From JBOFBH01 sp051657715 (GTDB taxonomy: Bacteria > Actinomycetota > Actinomycetes > Actinomycetales > Angustibacteraceae), in NCBI GenBank assembly GCA_051657715.1, contig JBOFLF010000048.1, positions 1 through 5,224 of the forward strand: a DNA stretch of 5,224 bases, written 5' to 3'. Below, piece after piece: positions 1 through 5,202 of the stretch. A program made the translations under genes and the position numbers. The notes below the pieces were generated by a model. The model was not told where the DNA came from and did no database searches. It saw nothing but the letters and a program-made list of their open reading frames with translations. Numbering within the stretch: the stretch's first letter is position 1; the number at the start of each line of letters is the position of its first letter.

Positions 1-138
1 GCGGTCCGGATGCGGACGGCCGGCGACAGCATCGCCCACATCGCCAAGGTCCTCGGCGTCGGGAAGTCCTCCGTGGCCCGGGCCCTGGCCAAGGTCCCCG
101 AAGAGTTGGTCGTCGCGACTACGATCGACGCACGCTGA
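1..138 (+). CDS. Serine recombinase / resolvase, C-terminal fragment (5' end outside window)
   Basis: Frame 1 is open from the first base to the TGA at 136-138 and gives 45 residues. The stretch GDSIAHIAKVLGVGKSSVAR (residues 8-27) is the helix-turn-helix of resolvase/invertase C-terminal domains (HTH_7 type): the xSIxxIAKxLGVGxSSVxRAL pattern places the recognition helix around VGKSSVARAL. In this family the domain binds the arms of the recombination site, while an N-terminal catalytic serine domain, not visible here, cuts and rejoins DNA. The tail after the HTH is short, as in small TnpR/Hin-type enzymes of about 180-200 residues, but the true length is unknown because the gene is cut by the window edge. 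It converges on the ATPase gene across a gene-less stretch. Whether it is a transposon resolvase, a plasmid multimer resolvase or part of the element's own recombination system cannot be decided from this piece. Confidence 0.88.
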   Translation, partial: AVRMRTAGDSIAHIAKVLGVGKSSVARALAKVPEELVVATTIDAR

Positions 139-480
139 CAAGTGACCACGGGGGTGGTGGAGATGGACAGGCCGGACCGTGGCCGGCGTGGTGCAGAAGA
201 GCGGTCCACCACCGGTTCGGCCCCGCGGCCGGCCGCGTCCAGGGCTCCCTACATGCCCGAGTCGCCCGCGGCCGGTAGCTCGGCGGAAGCGGACGTGCAT
301 TCTCCAGTCGACCCGCGGCGCCCGTGGCGAGAGGCAGGCCGGTCTCATCGATCAGCGGCAGTGCGAGTGGGCGCTGAAGCTCGACGCACCGGCGGTCCCG
401 TGTCCCGGTGGAGGACGCCGAATGACCTGGGGCTGGTGTGTTGGGTGGTATTGAAGACTCGTATGGGCTGGTCAGGCGGG
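139..480. other. Gene-less stretch between convergent genes
   Basis: These 342 bases lie between the stop of the + strand resolvase and the stop of the - strand ATPase gene. I read all six frames. Open frames exist (for example + strand from GTG 142, and a - strand frame crossing the stretch), but their translations are arginine/proline/serine-rich, have no recognisable motif, start without a good ribosome binding site or run into the antisense of the ATPase gene. I therefore call no gene. The only secondary structure I could verify is a small ACCAC-GGGG-GTGGT hairpin at 145-158 just past the resolvase stop, too weak and without a T-run to call a terminator. No tRNA, tRNA 3' end or CRISPR-like repeat is seen. 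It could be the junction between a resolvase-carrying insertion and the conjugation module, or eroded coding sequence; neither is shown. Confidence 0.5.
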
Positions 481-2091
481 TCACAGACCGTCGGCGATGG
501 CGGCGGAGACGTGGAGCCAGGCAGTGCGGGTGGTGGGGGAGAGGGTGTCGTGGTTGATGGGGCCGCCGTCGACGAGGGTGGTGTCGTGGGGGACGTCGAG
601 GACGGTGCGGGTGAGCTTGCCGAAGTGCAGGTGTAGCCGTTGGGTGAGGGCGGGGTCGGGTCGGCGGGATGGTGCGGTCAGGACGGTGACCGCGTTGGCG
701 ACGGTGCGTCCGTGTCCGTTGGCGCGCAGGCCGTCCAGGAGCCAGGCGGCGGATTGGGCGGTGTCCTCGCGGATGGTGGAGACGACGACGAGTTGGTCGG
801 CGGCTTCGAGGGCGGCGTGCCAGTTGGAGGCGCGCATGTTGTTGCCGGTGTCGATGATCAGTAGCCGGTAGAAGCGGGCCAGGGTGGTGTGCAGCTGGCC
901 GAAGGCGGCGGCGTCGATGGAGGCGGCGCTGGCGGCGTCCTCGTCGGAGGCCAGGACGTCGAAGCGGGCGGATCCCTGGGTGCGGACGTAGTGGTCCAGG
1001 TCGCCGACCCGGGCGGTGAGTGGGTCGGTGAACCGGTGCAGGTCGCGCAGCAGGTCGACGGCGGTGTTGGTGTGTTGGGCGGGGTGGGCGCGCCAGCCGA
1101 GGGTGCCGCGGGTCTCGTTGTTGTCCCAGGCGAGGGTGTATCCGCCGCGTTGCGTGCCGAAGGTGGCGGCGATCAGCAGGGTGGCGGTGGTCTTGCTGGC
1201 GCCGCCCTTGGGGTTGACGATGACGATGGTCCGCGGTCCGTTGAGGCGGCGTTGGACGGCGGCGACGGCGGATCGCTGGGCGAGCTCGGCCGGGCCAGGT
1301 GTGGGCCGGATGAGCCCTCCGGAGAGCCGGCGGATGGTGCCTTGCCAGCCGGCCCGAGCGGGCCCGGGTCGGGGTGTGGGGCGGCTGGCCAGGAGGTCGT
1401 CCAGGGTAGGTCCAGCGTCGGTCGGCGCGGCGTGGGTGCCGGCGGGGGCCTGGTCGGCGCAGTCGTGCGGCGGCTGAGTGGACGGTGTGGTCTGCCAAGG
1501 CGCCGCGATGTCGTCCTGGGCCTGCGGTTCGGTGGAGGGATACGCCGGTGGTGCACCGCAGGGCGCAGCATCGTCGCGGACGTGCTGGTCGTCGCACGAG
1601 CCCGGGGCCAGCTGGTGCCGGACGTCGACGACAGGTGGCTCGGGCGGCGTTGACGGGTGGGGGAGGGCGGCGTCCCCCGCCGCCGAGGTGTCTTCCGACG
1701 ACGGGTTCGGGGCTGGCTGACCGGCCGGTCGGTCGACTCGTGGGCTGGGGGATTCGTCGGCGGGGTGGACTCGGCCGTCGGGGTGGACGACGAGGTGCCA
1801 CTGGCCGTCCGGGTCGCGGGCTTCGACGAGGACCGGCCGATCGAGTGGTTGGGCGGCGTGGGCACGGACGAAGTCCAGAGATCGGACACGGGCCTCGCCG
1901 ACGGAGCGGGCGGGGATCGGGTGGGAGGTGCCGGTGATGGTGACCTCCGCCTGACCGCCGGGGCGAACCAGGACGGACACCGGTGGCCATCTGAGCACCG
2001 GGCTGCCGCTCGACGAGCTGCTCGACCCGCTCGCCTGCTCGGTGTGGTCGTCTGGGTCGTGGCTGTGGGGTTCGCGGTGTCGGGCGGTCAT
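481..2091 (-). CDS. ParA/MinD-type P-loop ATPase with long disordered N-terminal half
   Basis: A 536-residue protein. Residues about 288-536 form a ParA/MinD/SIMIBI ATPase domain: deviant Walker A KGGASKTT at 295-302 (signature K295, K300), a WDNNETRG segment at 322-329 in the switch I area, and Walker B LLIID at 410-414 followed by TGNN. Proteins with this AWDNNETRGTLGW/IIDTGNN pattern occur in actinobacterial conjugative elements; ParA-type ATPases dimerise on ATP and position DNA or protein cargo. Residues about 34-110 form a small compact domain (RWPPVSVLVRPGG to HPDGRVHP) that I do not recognise. Residues 20-30 are serine-rich, and 111-240 are Pro/Ala/Thr-rich and probably disordered. 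The ATG at 2091 is chosen because GGAGG stands 5 bases upstream. An in-frame ATG at 2157 overlaps the hydrolase stop as ATGA and would add 22 low-complexity residues. The position normally occupied by the last glycine of KGGxG is S299. No ParB-like partner lies in the window. It is the last gene of the - strand operon. Confidence 0.9.
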   Translation of the reverse strand: MTARHREPHSHDPDDHTEQASGSSSSSSGSPVLRWPPVSVLVRPGGQAEVTITGTSHPIPARSVGEARVRSLDFVRAHAAQPLDRPVLVEARDPDGQWHLVVHPDGRVHPADESPSPRVDRPAGQPAPNPSSEDTSAAGDAALPHPSTPPEPPVVDVRHQLAPGSCDDQHVRDDAAPCGAPPAYPSTEPQAQDDIAAPWQTTPSTQPPHDCADQAPAGTHAAPTDAGPTLDDLLASRPTPRPGPARAGWQGTIRRLSGGLIRPTPGPAELAQRSAVAAVQRRLNGPRTIVIVNPKGGASKTTATLLIAATFGTQRGGYTLAWDNNETRGTLGWRAHPAQHTNTAVDLLRDLHRFTDPLTARVGDLDHYVRTQGSARFDVLASDEDAASAASIDAAAFGQLHTTLARFYRLLIIDTGNNMRASNWHAALEAADQLVVVSTIREDTAQSAAWLLDGLRANGHGRTVANAVTVLTAPSRRPDPALTQRLHLHFGKLTRTVLDVPHDTTLVDGGPINHDTLSPTTRTAWLHVSAAIADGL

Positions 2092-2096
2092 GGGAT

Positions 2097-2101
2097 CCTC
2101 C
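2097..2101 (-). promoter_or_regulatory. Ribosome binding site deciding the ATPase start
   Basis: Read on the - strand the sequence is GCGGAGGATCCCATG. GGAGG sits five bases before the ATG at 2091, the best Shine-Dalgarno match near this gene. It favours 2091 over the in-frame ATG at 2157, whose advantage is the 4-base ATGA overlap with the preceding stop codon. Confidence 0.6.
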
Positions 2102-2153
2102 GCTGGTCGTGCCGGGCGGCTGGACGGGGTGGACGTCGTCGGGCGGGTGCGGG

Positions 2154-3215
2154 TCATCCGAGGGGTGCTCCCCGGGCCGCCATGAACGGTTGGGGGTCGA
2201 CCGGCTGGCCGGCGATGCGGACCTCGTAGTGCAGGTGGCAGCCGGTGGAGTTGCCGTAGGAGCCGACCCGGGCGATCTGCTGGCCGGAGCGCACGCTGGT
2301 ACCGGCCGTGGTCAGTAGGCCGTTGCCGTACATGTGGGCGTAGGCGGTGACTGCGCCGTCGCCGTGGTCGACCAGGATGAGGTTGCCGTACCCGGTGGCG
2401 GGTCCGGCGCTGACCACGGTGCCGTCGGCCGCGGCGTAGATCGGCGCGTCGCACGCGGCGCCGATGTCGGTGCCGGCGTGCAGCCTGCGGACGCCGGTGA
2501 CCGGGTTGTCGCGCAGACCGAACTCGCTGGTGACCGGTCCGATCGCCGGCTTGGTCCAGCCGTCCGCGCTGACCTGCCCGGGTGCGGACCCGGTGCAGGG
2601 CAGGCCGCCGGTGCCGGTGGCCACCCCGGTGCCGACCTCGCTGACCTCGGCGCCGGCCAGGGCCTGGACGACCTGGACGGCGGGGTCCCAGAACCGTTCG
2701 TAGTAGTAGGGATCGGCGTTGCGCTGCACTCGGTGTGCGGCGATCGTCGGCGGCAACGAGGACCACTCCGGCACCCGCGCCAGAGCGCGGAAGAAGTTCG
2801 TCGACGAGATCGTCGGGTCCATCCGGTCCGCGTAGGAACCCCACGCCCCGTTCGCGCGCTGCTGGAACAGCCCGCGCGAGTCCGGCCCGGCGGCGTCGCC
2901 TCGGTCCAGGACCCGCAGGCGGGACTCGCCCATCGCGGTCATCACCCCGACGGTCTGCGCCCGCACGTCGACGTCGAGGGCCTGCGCGGCGTTCATCACC
3001 AGCGCGGCATTCTCCAGCTGCACCCCGGCGTACCCGGCGACCGACCCGGACGGCAGGCTCGCCAGATCTACCCGCACTCCCGGCCCGGCGGGCCCGCACG
3101 GGCCGGCCTGCGCGGAGTCCGCCGAGGTCAGCACCATCACTGACGTCAGGCATCCCCCGACTACCAGTACCGGGGAGGCGACCGCGACCGCGATGATCCA
3201 CGTCCGCCGGCTCAC
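2154..3215 (-). CDS. Membrane-anchored bifunctional peptidoglycan hydrolase: lysozyme-like transglycosylase + M23 endopeptidase
   Basis: A 353-residue exported protein. Residues 1-5 (MSRRT) are basic and 6-29 hydrophobic: a membrane anchor or signal. A C22 preceded by VGG resembles a weak lipobox. Residues about 65-190 are a lysozyme-like/VirB1-type transglycosylase domain: GES at 96-98 gives the probable catalytic E97, and GLFQQR (115-120) and the AAHRVQRNADPYYY segment (159-172) fit this fold. After a Gly/Thr/Ala-rich linker, residues about 222-340 are an M23 (LasA/lysostaphin-like) metallopeptidase: HAGTD gives H246 and D250, AYAH gives H294, and HLH gives H327 and H329, so the whole zinc/catalytic set is present. 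It would cut both glycan and peptide of peptidoglycan outside the membrane, a role known for hydrolases of Gram-positive conjugation systems that make room for the channel. The GTG at 3215 overlaps the stop of an 18-codon ORF as GTGA. The ATPase gene follows after 62 bases. Confidence 0.93.
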   Translation of the reverse strand: MSRRTWIIAVAVASPVLVVGGCLTSVMVLTSADSAQAGPCGPAGPGVRVDLASLPSGSVAGYAGVQLENAALVMNAAQALDVDVRAQTVGVMTAMGESRLRVLDRGDAAGPDSRGLFQQRANGAWGSYADRMDPTISSTNFFRALARVPEWSSLPPTIAAHRVQRNADPYYYERFWDPAVQVVQALAGAEVSEVGTGVATGTGGLPCTGSAPGQVSADGWTKPAIGPVTSEFGLRDNPVTGVRRLHAGTDIGAACDAPIYAAADGTVVSAGPATGYGNLILVDHGDGAVTAYAHMYGNGLLTTAGTSVRSGQQIARVGSYGNSTGCHLHYEVRIAGQPVDPQPFMAARGAPLG

Positions 3216-3268
3216 GCCTCCACCACCAGTGCGTCGACCAGCACGCCGACTCGCACGTCGCTGGTCAC
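3212..3268 (-). CDS. Possible 18-codon bridging ORF (hypothetical)
   Basis: In the 54 bases between the lipoprotein stop and the hydrolase GTG, a different frame is open from GTG at 3268 to TGA at 3212-3214 and encodes MTSDVRVGVLVDALVVEA. The start lies one base after the lipoprotein stop, and the stop overlaps the hydrolase GTG as GTGA, the usual geometry of translational coupling. No good Shine-Dalgarno lies before its start, so it would depend on re-initiation. I do not recognise the peptide. It may be a coupling leader, the remnant of a longer gene, or chance in GC-rich DNA, where open frames are common. Confidence 0.25.
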   Translation of the reverse strand: MTSDVRVGVLVDALVVEA

Positions 3269-3269
3269 C

Positions 3270-3824
3270 TCACCGCACGCCGGGTGGCGGGGTCAGCCGC
3301 TCCACCCGCCACGGCTCGCCCGCGCCCCGGCGGGTGAGCAGCACCTGGTAGGGGCCGACGTTAGTGGCCACGCGCACCCGCGCCAGGTACGCCGACGTCC
3401 CCGTCTCCAGCCGGGGCGTGCCCGCGACCCGCCGCACCGGGACCTCACGGGGGTCGGTGCCGGTGTACGCGGCGCGGGCCTGCTCACTTAGCAGCGGCGA
3501 CAACCCTGCCCACCAGCGCTGCGCCGGCAGCGACGGGCGGGCGTAGGCGACCATCGCCCGGCGGGCCAGAGCGACCGCGGCGTCCCGCGAGGCGGCGTCC
3601 CAGGTGGGCGACGCCGGCAGCTCCGGCAGGTCCTCCTCGGCGTCGGCATCGTTCGGTCCCGACGCCGGGCCCCGCGACGGCGTGCCCGGCGTCACCGCGG
3701 CCGTACCCGCCTCACTCGGCTTGCTAGTCAGCTCGACCCGCTCCGTCGTGCACCCACCCACCAGAACCACAGATACGCCGACGAGTCCCAGCGCGAACGT
3801 TCTTGCCCGTCTCCGCCCCTGCAC
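3270..3824 (-). CDS. Lipoprotein with possible NTF2/VirB8-like extracytoplasmic domain
   Basis: A 184-residue secreted protein from the GTG at 3824. Residues 2-8 are Arg-rich and 10-24 hydrophobic, ending in LVGGC, a lipobox-like site at C25, so it is probably lipid-anchored outside the membrane. Residues 26-72 are a flexible Ser/Thr/Pro/acidic linker. Residues about 75-180 form one domain: an amphipathic helix with ALARRAMVAYAR, a WWAGLSPLLSEQARAAY segment, then alternating strands (VRRVAGTP, AYLARVRVAT, YQVLLTRR, WRVERLTPPP). Helix-then-sheet with a conserved W..L.PLL pattern resembles the NTF2-like fold of VirB8/TcpC channel proteins; this is a fold guess, not a family match. The start at 3824 is chosen because GAGAGGGG lies four bases upstream and the signal peptide then has normal length. 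The ATG at 3863 would add 13 residues, overlap the upstream gene by 20 bases, and lacks well-spaced SD. Confidence 0.8.
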   Translation of the reverse strand: MQGRRRARTFALGLVGVSVVLVGGCTTERVELTSKPSEAGTAAVTPGTPSRGPASGPNDADAEEDLPELPASPTWDAASRDAAVALARRAMVAYARPSLPAQRWWAGLSPLLSEQARAAYTGTDPREVPVRRVAGTPRLETGTSAYLARVRVATNVGPYQVLLTRRGAGEPWRVERLTPPPGVR

Positions 3825-3843
3825 CTGGCCCCTCTCACCCTGC

Positions 3844-4095
3844 TCACTTCGGCGAGGCGTCATCCTCGCTGTCGTCGCCTATCGCCGGCCCAAACGGCTG
3901 GTTCGTGTTCTGCGCCAGGTGATCCCGCACTTCATCGCGCAAGATCAACCAGGCCCGTCCGACCTTGTACCCGGGGACCACACCTCGCGTCAGCCACCGA
4001 TAAGCCGTCAACCTTGTCACTCCAAGCAGCTCAGCCAGCTGCTCGACCGTCAGATGCTCTGGGTACGGTGCGAACAGATCATCTAGCCGGCTCAT
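3844..4095 (-). CDS. Small excisionase/BldC-type helix-turn-helix DNA-binding protein
   Basis: An 83-residue protein. Residues 15-61 (LTVEQLAELLGVTRLTAYRW, then LTRGVVPGYKVGRAWLILRDEVRDHL) match the HTH_17 / excisionase-family MerR-like domain: a helix, recognition helix VTRLTAYRWL, a short wing with GYKVGRAWLI, and a closing helix. An acidic tail (DDSEDD, 74-79) follows. Members act as recombination directionality factors (Xis) or, like BldC, as transcription factors that bind head-to-tail on direct repeats. This one heads the - strand operon and faces a divergent operon, which favours a regulator, and no integrase is visible nearby. The ATG at 4095 is preferred because AAGTAGG lies six bases upstream. 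An in-frame GTG at 4116, seven codons earlier, lies only four bases past a TATCAT -10-like hexamer and could be a leaderless start. Confidence 0.87.
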   Translation of the reverse strand: MSRLDDLFAPYPEHLTVEQLAELLGVTRLTAYRWLTRGVVPGYKVGRAWLILRDEVRDHLAQNTNQPFGPAIGDDSEDDASPK

Positions 4096-4122
4096 GAAGA
4101 ACCTACTTGCGTCCACAGTGAT

Positions 4123-4138
4123 GATACAAGAAGATACA
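4123..4138. repeat. GATACA direct repeat, 10-bp period, candidate operator
   Basis: GATACA occurs at 4123-4128 and again at 4133-4138, separated by AGAA, so the copies start exactly one helical turn apart. It overlaps every -10 candidate of both operons. HTH_17/Xis/BldC-type proteins characteristically bind head-to-tail direct repeats on one DNA face, so the small HTH protein encoded next to it is the natural candidate ligand (inference). Confidence 0.45.
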
Positions 4139-4145
4139 TTGAGCT

Positions 4146-4168
4146 ACTCGACGGTCTATCCGTCGGTG
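4146..4168. promoter_or_regulatory. Inverted repeat, candidate operator or 5' leader hairpin
   Basis: CGACGG (4149-4154) and CCGTCG (4160-4165) are perfect inverted repeats around TCTAT. Pairing continues, with one T:G mismatch, through A4146-T4168, giving an imperfect 9-base arm. It lies between the two -10 candidates and the + strand gene. It could be a dimeric repressor site or a hairpin in the + strand 5' leader. There is no following T-run, so it is not a convincing terminator. Confidence 0.4.
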
Positions 4169-4219
4169 GCCGGTGGTGTCTAGGGTGGCGACGCACAGCA
4201 GGATCATTCCTGATGACGC

Positions 4220-4224
4220 AGGGG
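4220..4224 (+). promoter_or_regulatory. Ribosome binding site deciding the DUF6668-like start
   Basis: AGGGG at 4220-4224 lies eight bases before GTG 4233. The competing in-frame GTG 4227 is only two bases from it, and the far upstream GTG at 4173 and 4176 have no comparable site. Confidence 0.45.
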
Positions 4225-4232
4225 CGGTGACC

Positions 4233-4871
4233 GTGAGCGGCAGCACGAGCAACCCGTGGACGACCCAGCAGGGCGACGTCCCTGCGTTGTCTTCACCACC
4301 GGATGCTGCCGCTCCCGAGGTGCCGGTGACCGGTCCATCGGCGCCGCAGCCAGGAGTACCGGCGGTGGACGCGGTCGACCGGTTGCCGCGGCACGCGACG
4401 TCGACGCGGGCCACGCTGTGGTGGATCGGCGCACACGGCGGTGCCGGTGAGTCGTCGCTGTCCCAGCTACTGCCGGGCTCGCACCCTGCCAGCCACGCCT
4501 GGCCGCTCGTCCCCGGAGCCGCGCACGACCCGGCGCGGGCAGTCCTAGTCGCCCGGACCAGCGTGGTCGGGCTGCGGGCTGCGCAGCGGGCGATGCAGGA
4601 CTGGGCTTCCGGCGCGGTCAACGACGTTCAACTGCTCGGCTTGGTCCTGGTCGCCGACGCGCCCGGACGCCTGCCCCGGCCCTTGCGCGACCTCGCGGCC
4701 GTCGCCGCCGGCGGCGCGCCCCGGTCCTGGCGGCTGCCGTGGATCGAGGCCTGGCGCACCACCGACACCCCTGACCCGAACTCGCTGCCGCACGAGGTAC
4801 GCCGCCTCCTGACCGACCTGAAGACCCTCCTACCCACGCGTTTGTCCGAACGGACCGAGAGGAATCCATGA
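4233..4871 (+). CDS. DUF6668-like protein with lysine-less P-loop motif
   Basis: A 212-residue cytoplasmic protein without signal or membrane segment. Residues 1-55 are Ser/Pro/Ala-rich. Residues about 60-200 look like a reduced SIMIBI/MinD-type core: strand LWWIGAHGGAGESSLSQLLP (62-81) where GAHGGAGES aligns with the GxxGGxGK[ST] loop but E73 replaces the nucleotide-binding lysine, then AVLVART (103-109), a helix VGLRAAQRAMQDWASG, strand VQLLGLVLVADAPGR (132-146), and LPWIEAWR (168-175). From memory this pattern is that of the actinobacterial DUF6668 family found beside conjugation genes; its function is not known to me. The missing lysine argues against ordinary ATP hydrolysis, so a structural or regulatory role, perhaps with the ParA-like ATPase, is possible (inference). 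The start at GTG 4233 follows its AGGGG; an extended start at GTG 4173 would add 20 residues. The next gene overlaps as ATGA. Confidence 0.82.
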   Translation: MSGSTSNPWTTQQGDVPALSSPPDAAAPEVPVTGPSAPQPGVPAVDAVDRLPRHATSTRATLWWIGAHGGAGESSLSQLLPGSHPASHAWPLVPGAAHDPARAVLVARTSVVGLRAAQRAMQDWASGAVNDVQLLGLVLVADAPGRLPRPLRDLAAVAAGGAPRSWRLPWIEAWRTTDTPDPNSLPHEVRRLLTDLKTLLPTRLSERTERNP

Positions 4872-5155
4872 CCACCGCCACCACCCTGGCCGCCGTCGCC
4901 GACGTCCTGACCAGCGTCCCGAACCCCGGAAACGGCGAAGCACCCCCCGGATCCGACGGCTTCGTGACCATCCTCAAGTGGGCCGCGTGGCTCGCCTTCG
5001 GGATCTGCGTCCTCGGCGTCATCGTCGCCGGCGCGATGATGGCCCTCGCCAACCGCCGAGGCGAGGGCGGCGAACACATGTCCCGCCTCGGCTGGGTCTT
5101 CGGCGGCTGCATCATCATCGGCTCCGCCTCTGCCCTGGTTGGCGCCCTCGTCTGA
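4868..5155 (+). CDS. Small two-helix membrane protein, VirB2/TrbC pilin-like
   Basis: A 95-residue protein with three parts: a mildly hydrophobic N-terminus (TLAAVADVLTSVP) followed by a polar Pro/Gly stretch at 18-30, a hydrophobic segment at about 34-60 (ILKWAAWLAFGICVLGVIVA and on), a short basic/polar loop ANRRGEGGEH (61-70), and a second hydrophobic segment at 74-95 reaching the C-terminus. Two helices joined by a short charged loop, in a protein of this size inside a conjugation operon, fit the VirB2/TrbC-type pilin or inner-channel subunit. No sequence-level family match is claimed. Its ATG overlaps the preceding stop as ATGA, with GAGAGG five bases upstream, so translation is coupled to the DUF6668-like gene. 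It could instead be a generic T4SS accessory membrane protein. Confidence 0.82.
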   Translation: MTTATTLAAVADVLTSVPNPGNGEAPPGSDGFVTILKWAAWLAFGICVLGVIVAGAMMALANRRGEGGEHMSRLGWVFGGCIIIGSASALVGALV

Positions 5156-5190
5156 CGCCAACCGGCCACCCACCCCGCAGACCCCGCGCG

Positions 5191-5196
5191 AGGAGG
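5191..5196 (+). promoter_or_regulatory. Strong Shine-Dalgarno of the next gene
   Basis: AGGAGG stands six bases before GTG 5203 and is the most consensus-like ribosome binding site in the window. It supports a highly translated downstream gene. The 47-base gap after the pilin-like stop shows no hairpin, so that gene is probably in the same operon. Confidence 0.7.
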
Positions 5197-5202
5197 ACCC
5201 AC

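Larger units (their letters stand above)
4096..4232. promoter_or_regulatory. Divergent control region between the two operons
   Basis: This gap separates two divergently transcribed operons, so both promoters should lie here. Candidate elements, all matched by eye: on the - strand TATCAT (4126-4121) or TATCTT (4136-4131, with TAGACC 16 bases upstream); on the + strand TACATT (4135-4140) with TCCACA 17 bases upstream (4112-4117). None is a consensus promoter. The part at 4117-4140 is clearly more AT-rich than its surroundings. A direct repeat and an inverted repeat listed separately sit in or beside it. Confidence 0.6.

Noticed and set aside
145..158. ACCAC-GGGG-GTGGT hairpin after the resolvase stop
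   Set aside because: Only five base pairs and no T-run, so not enough to call a terminator.
142..636. 164-codon + strand frame starting just after the resolvase stop
   Set aside because: Its GTG has no ribosome binding site, the second half is antisense to the ATPase gene and glycine/valine-rich, and no motif is seen.
889..1653. 254-codon + strand frame
   Set aside because: Gly/Val-rich antisense shadow of the ATPase gene.
119..1990. 623-codon open frame on the - strand
   Set aside because: It overlaps the ATPase gene in another frame and its translation is Arg/Pro/His-rich low complexity, the typical shadow of a GC-rich gene.
2334..3143. 269-codon + strand frame
   Set aside because: Antisense to the hydrolase, whose two domains carry intact catalytic residues; the shadow has none.
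4025..4043. Perfect inverted repeat AGCAGCT-CAGCC-AGCTGCT
   Set aside because: It lies inside the HTH gene where codons for the EQLAELL helix produce it; no sign that it is a terminator or operator.
4618..5202. - strand frames across the DUF6668-like and pilin-like genes
   Set aside because: Their translations are Arg/Gly/Ala-rich without motifs, and the + strand genes have good starts, ribosome sites and an ATGA coupling.
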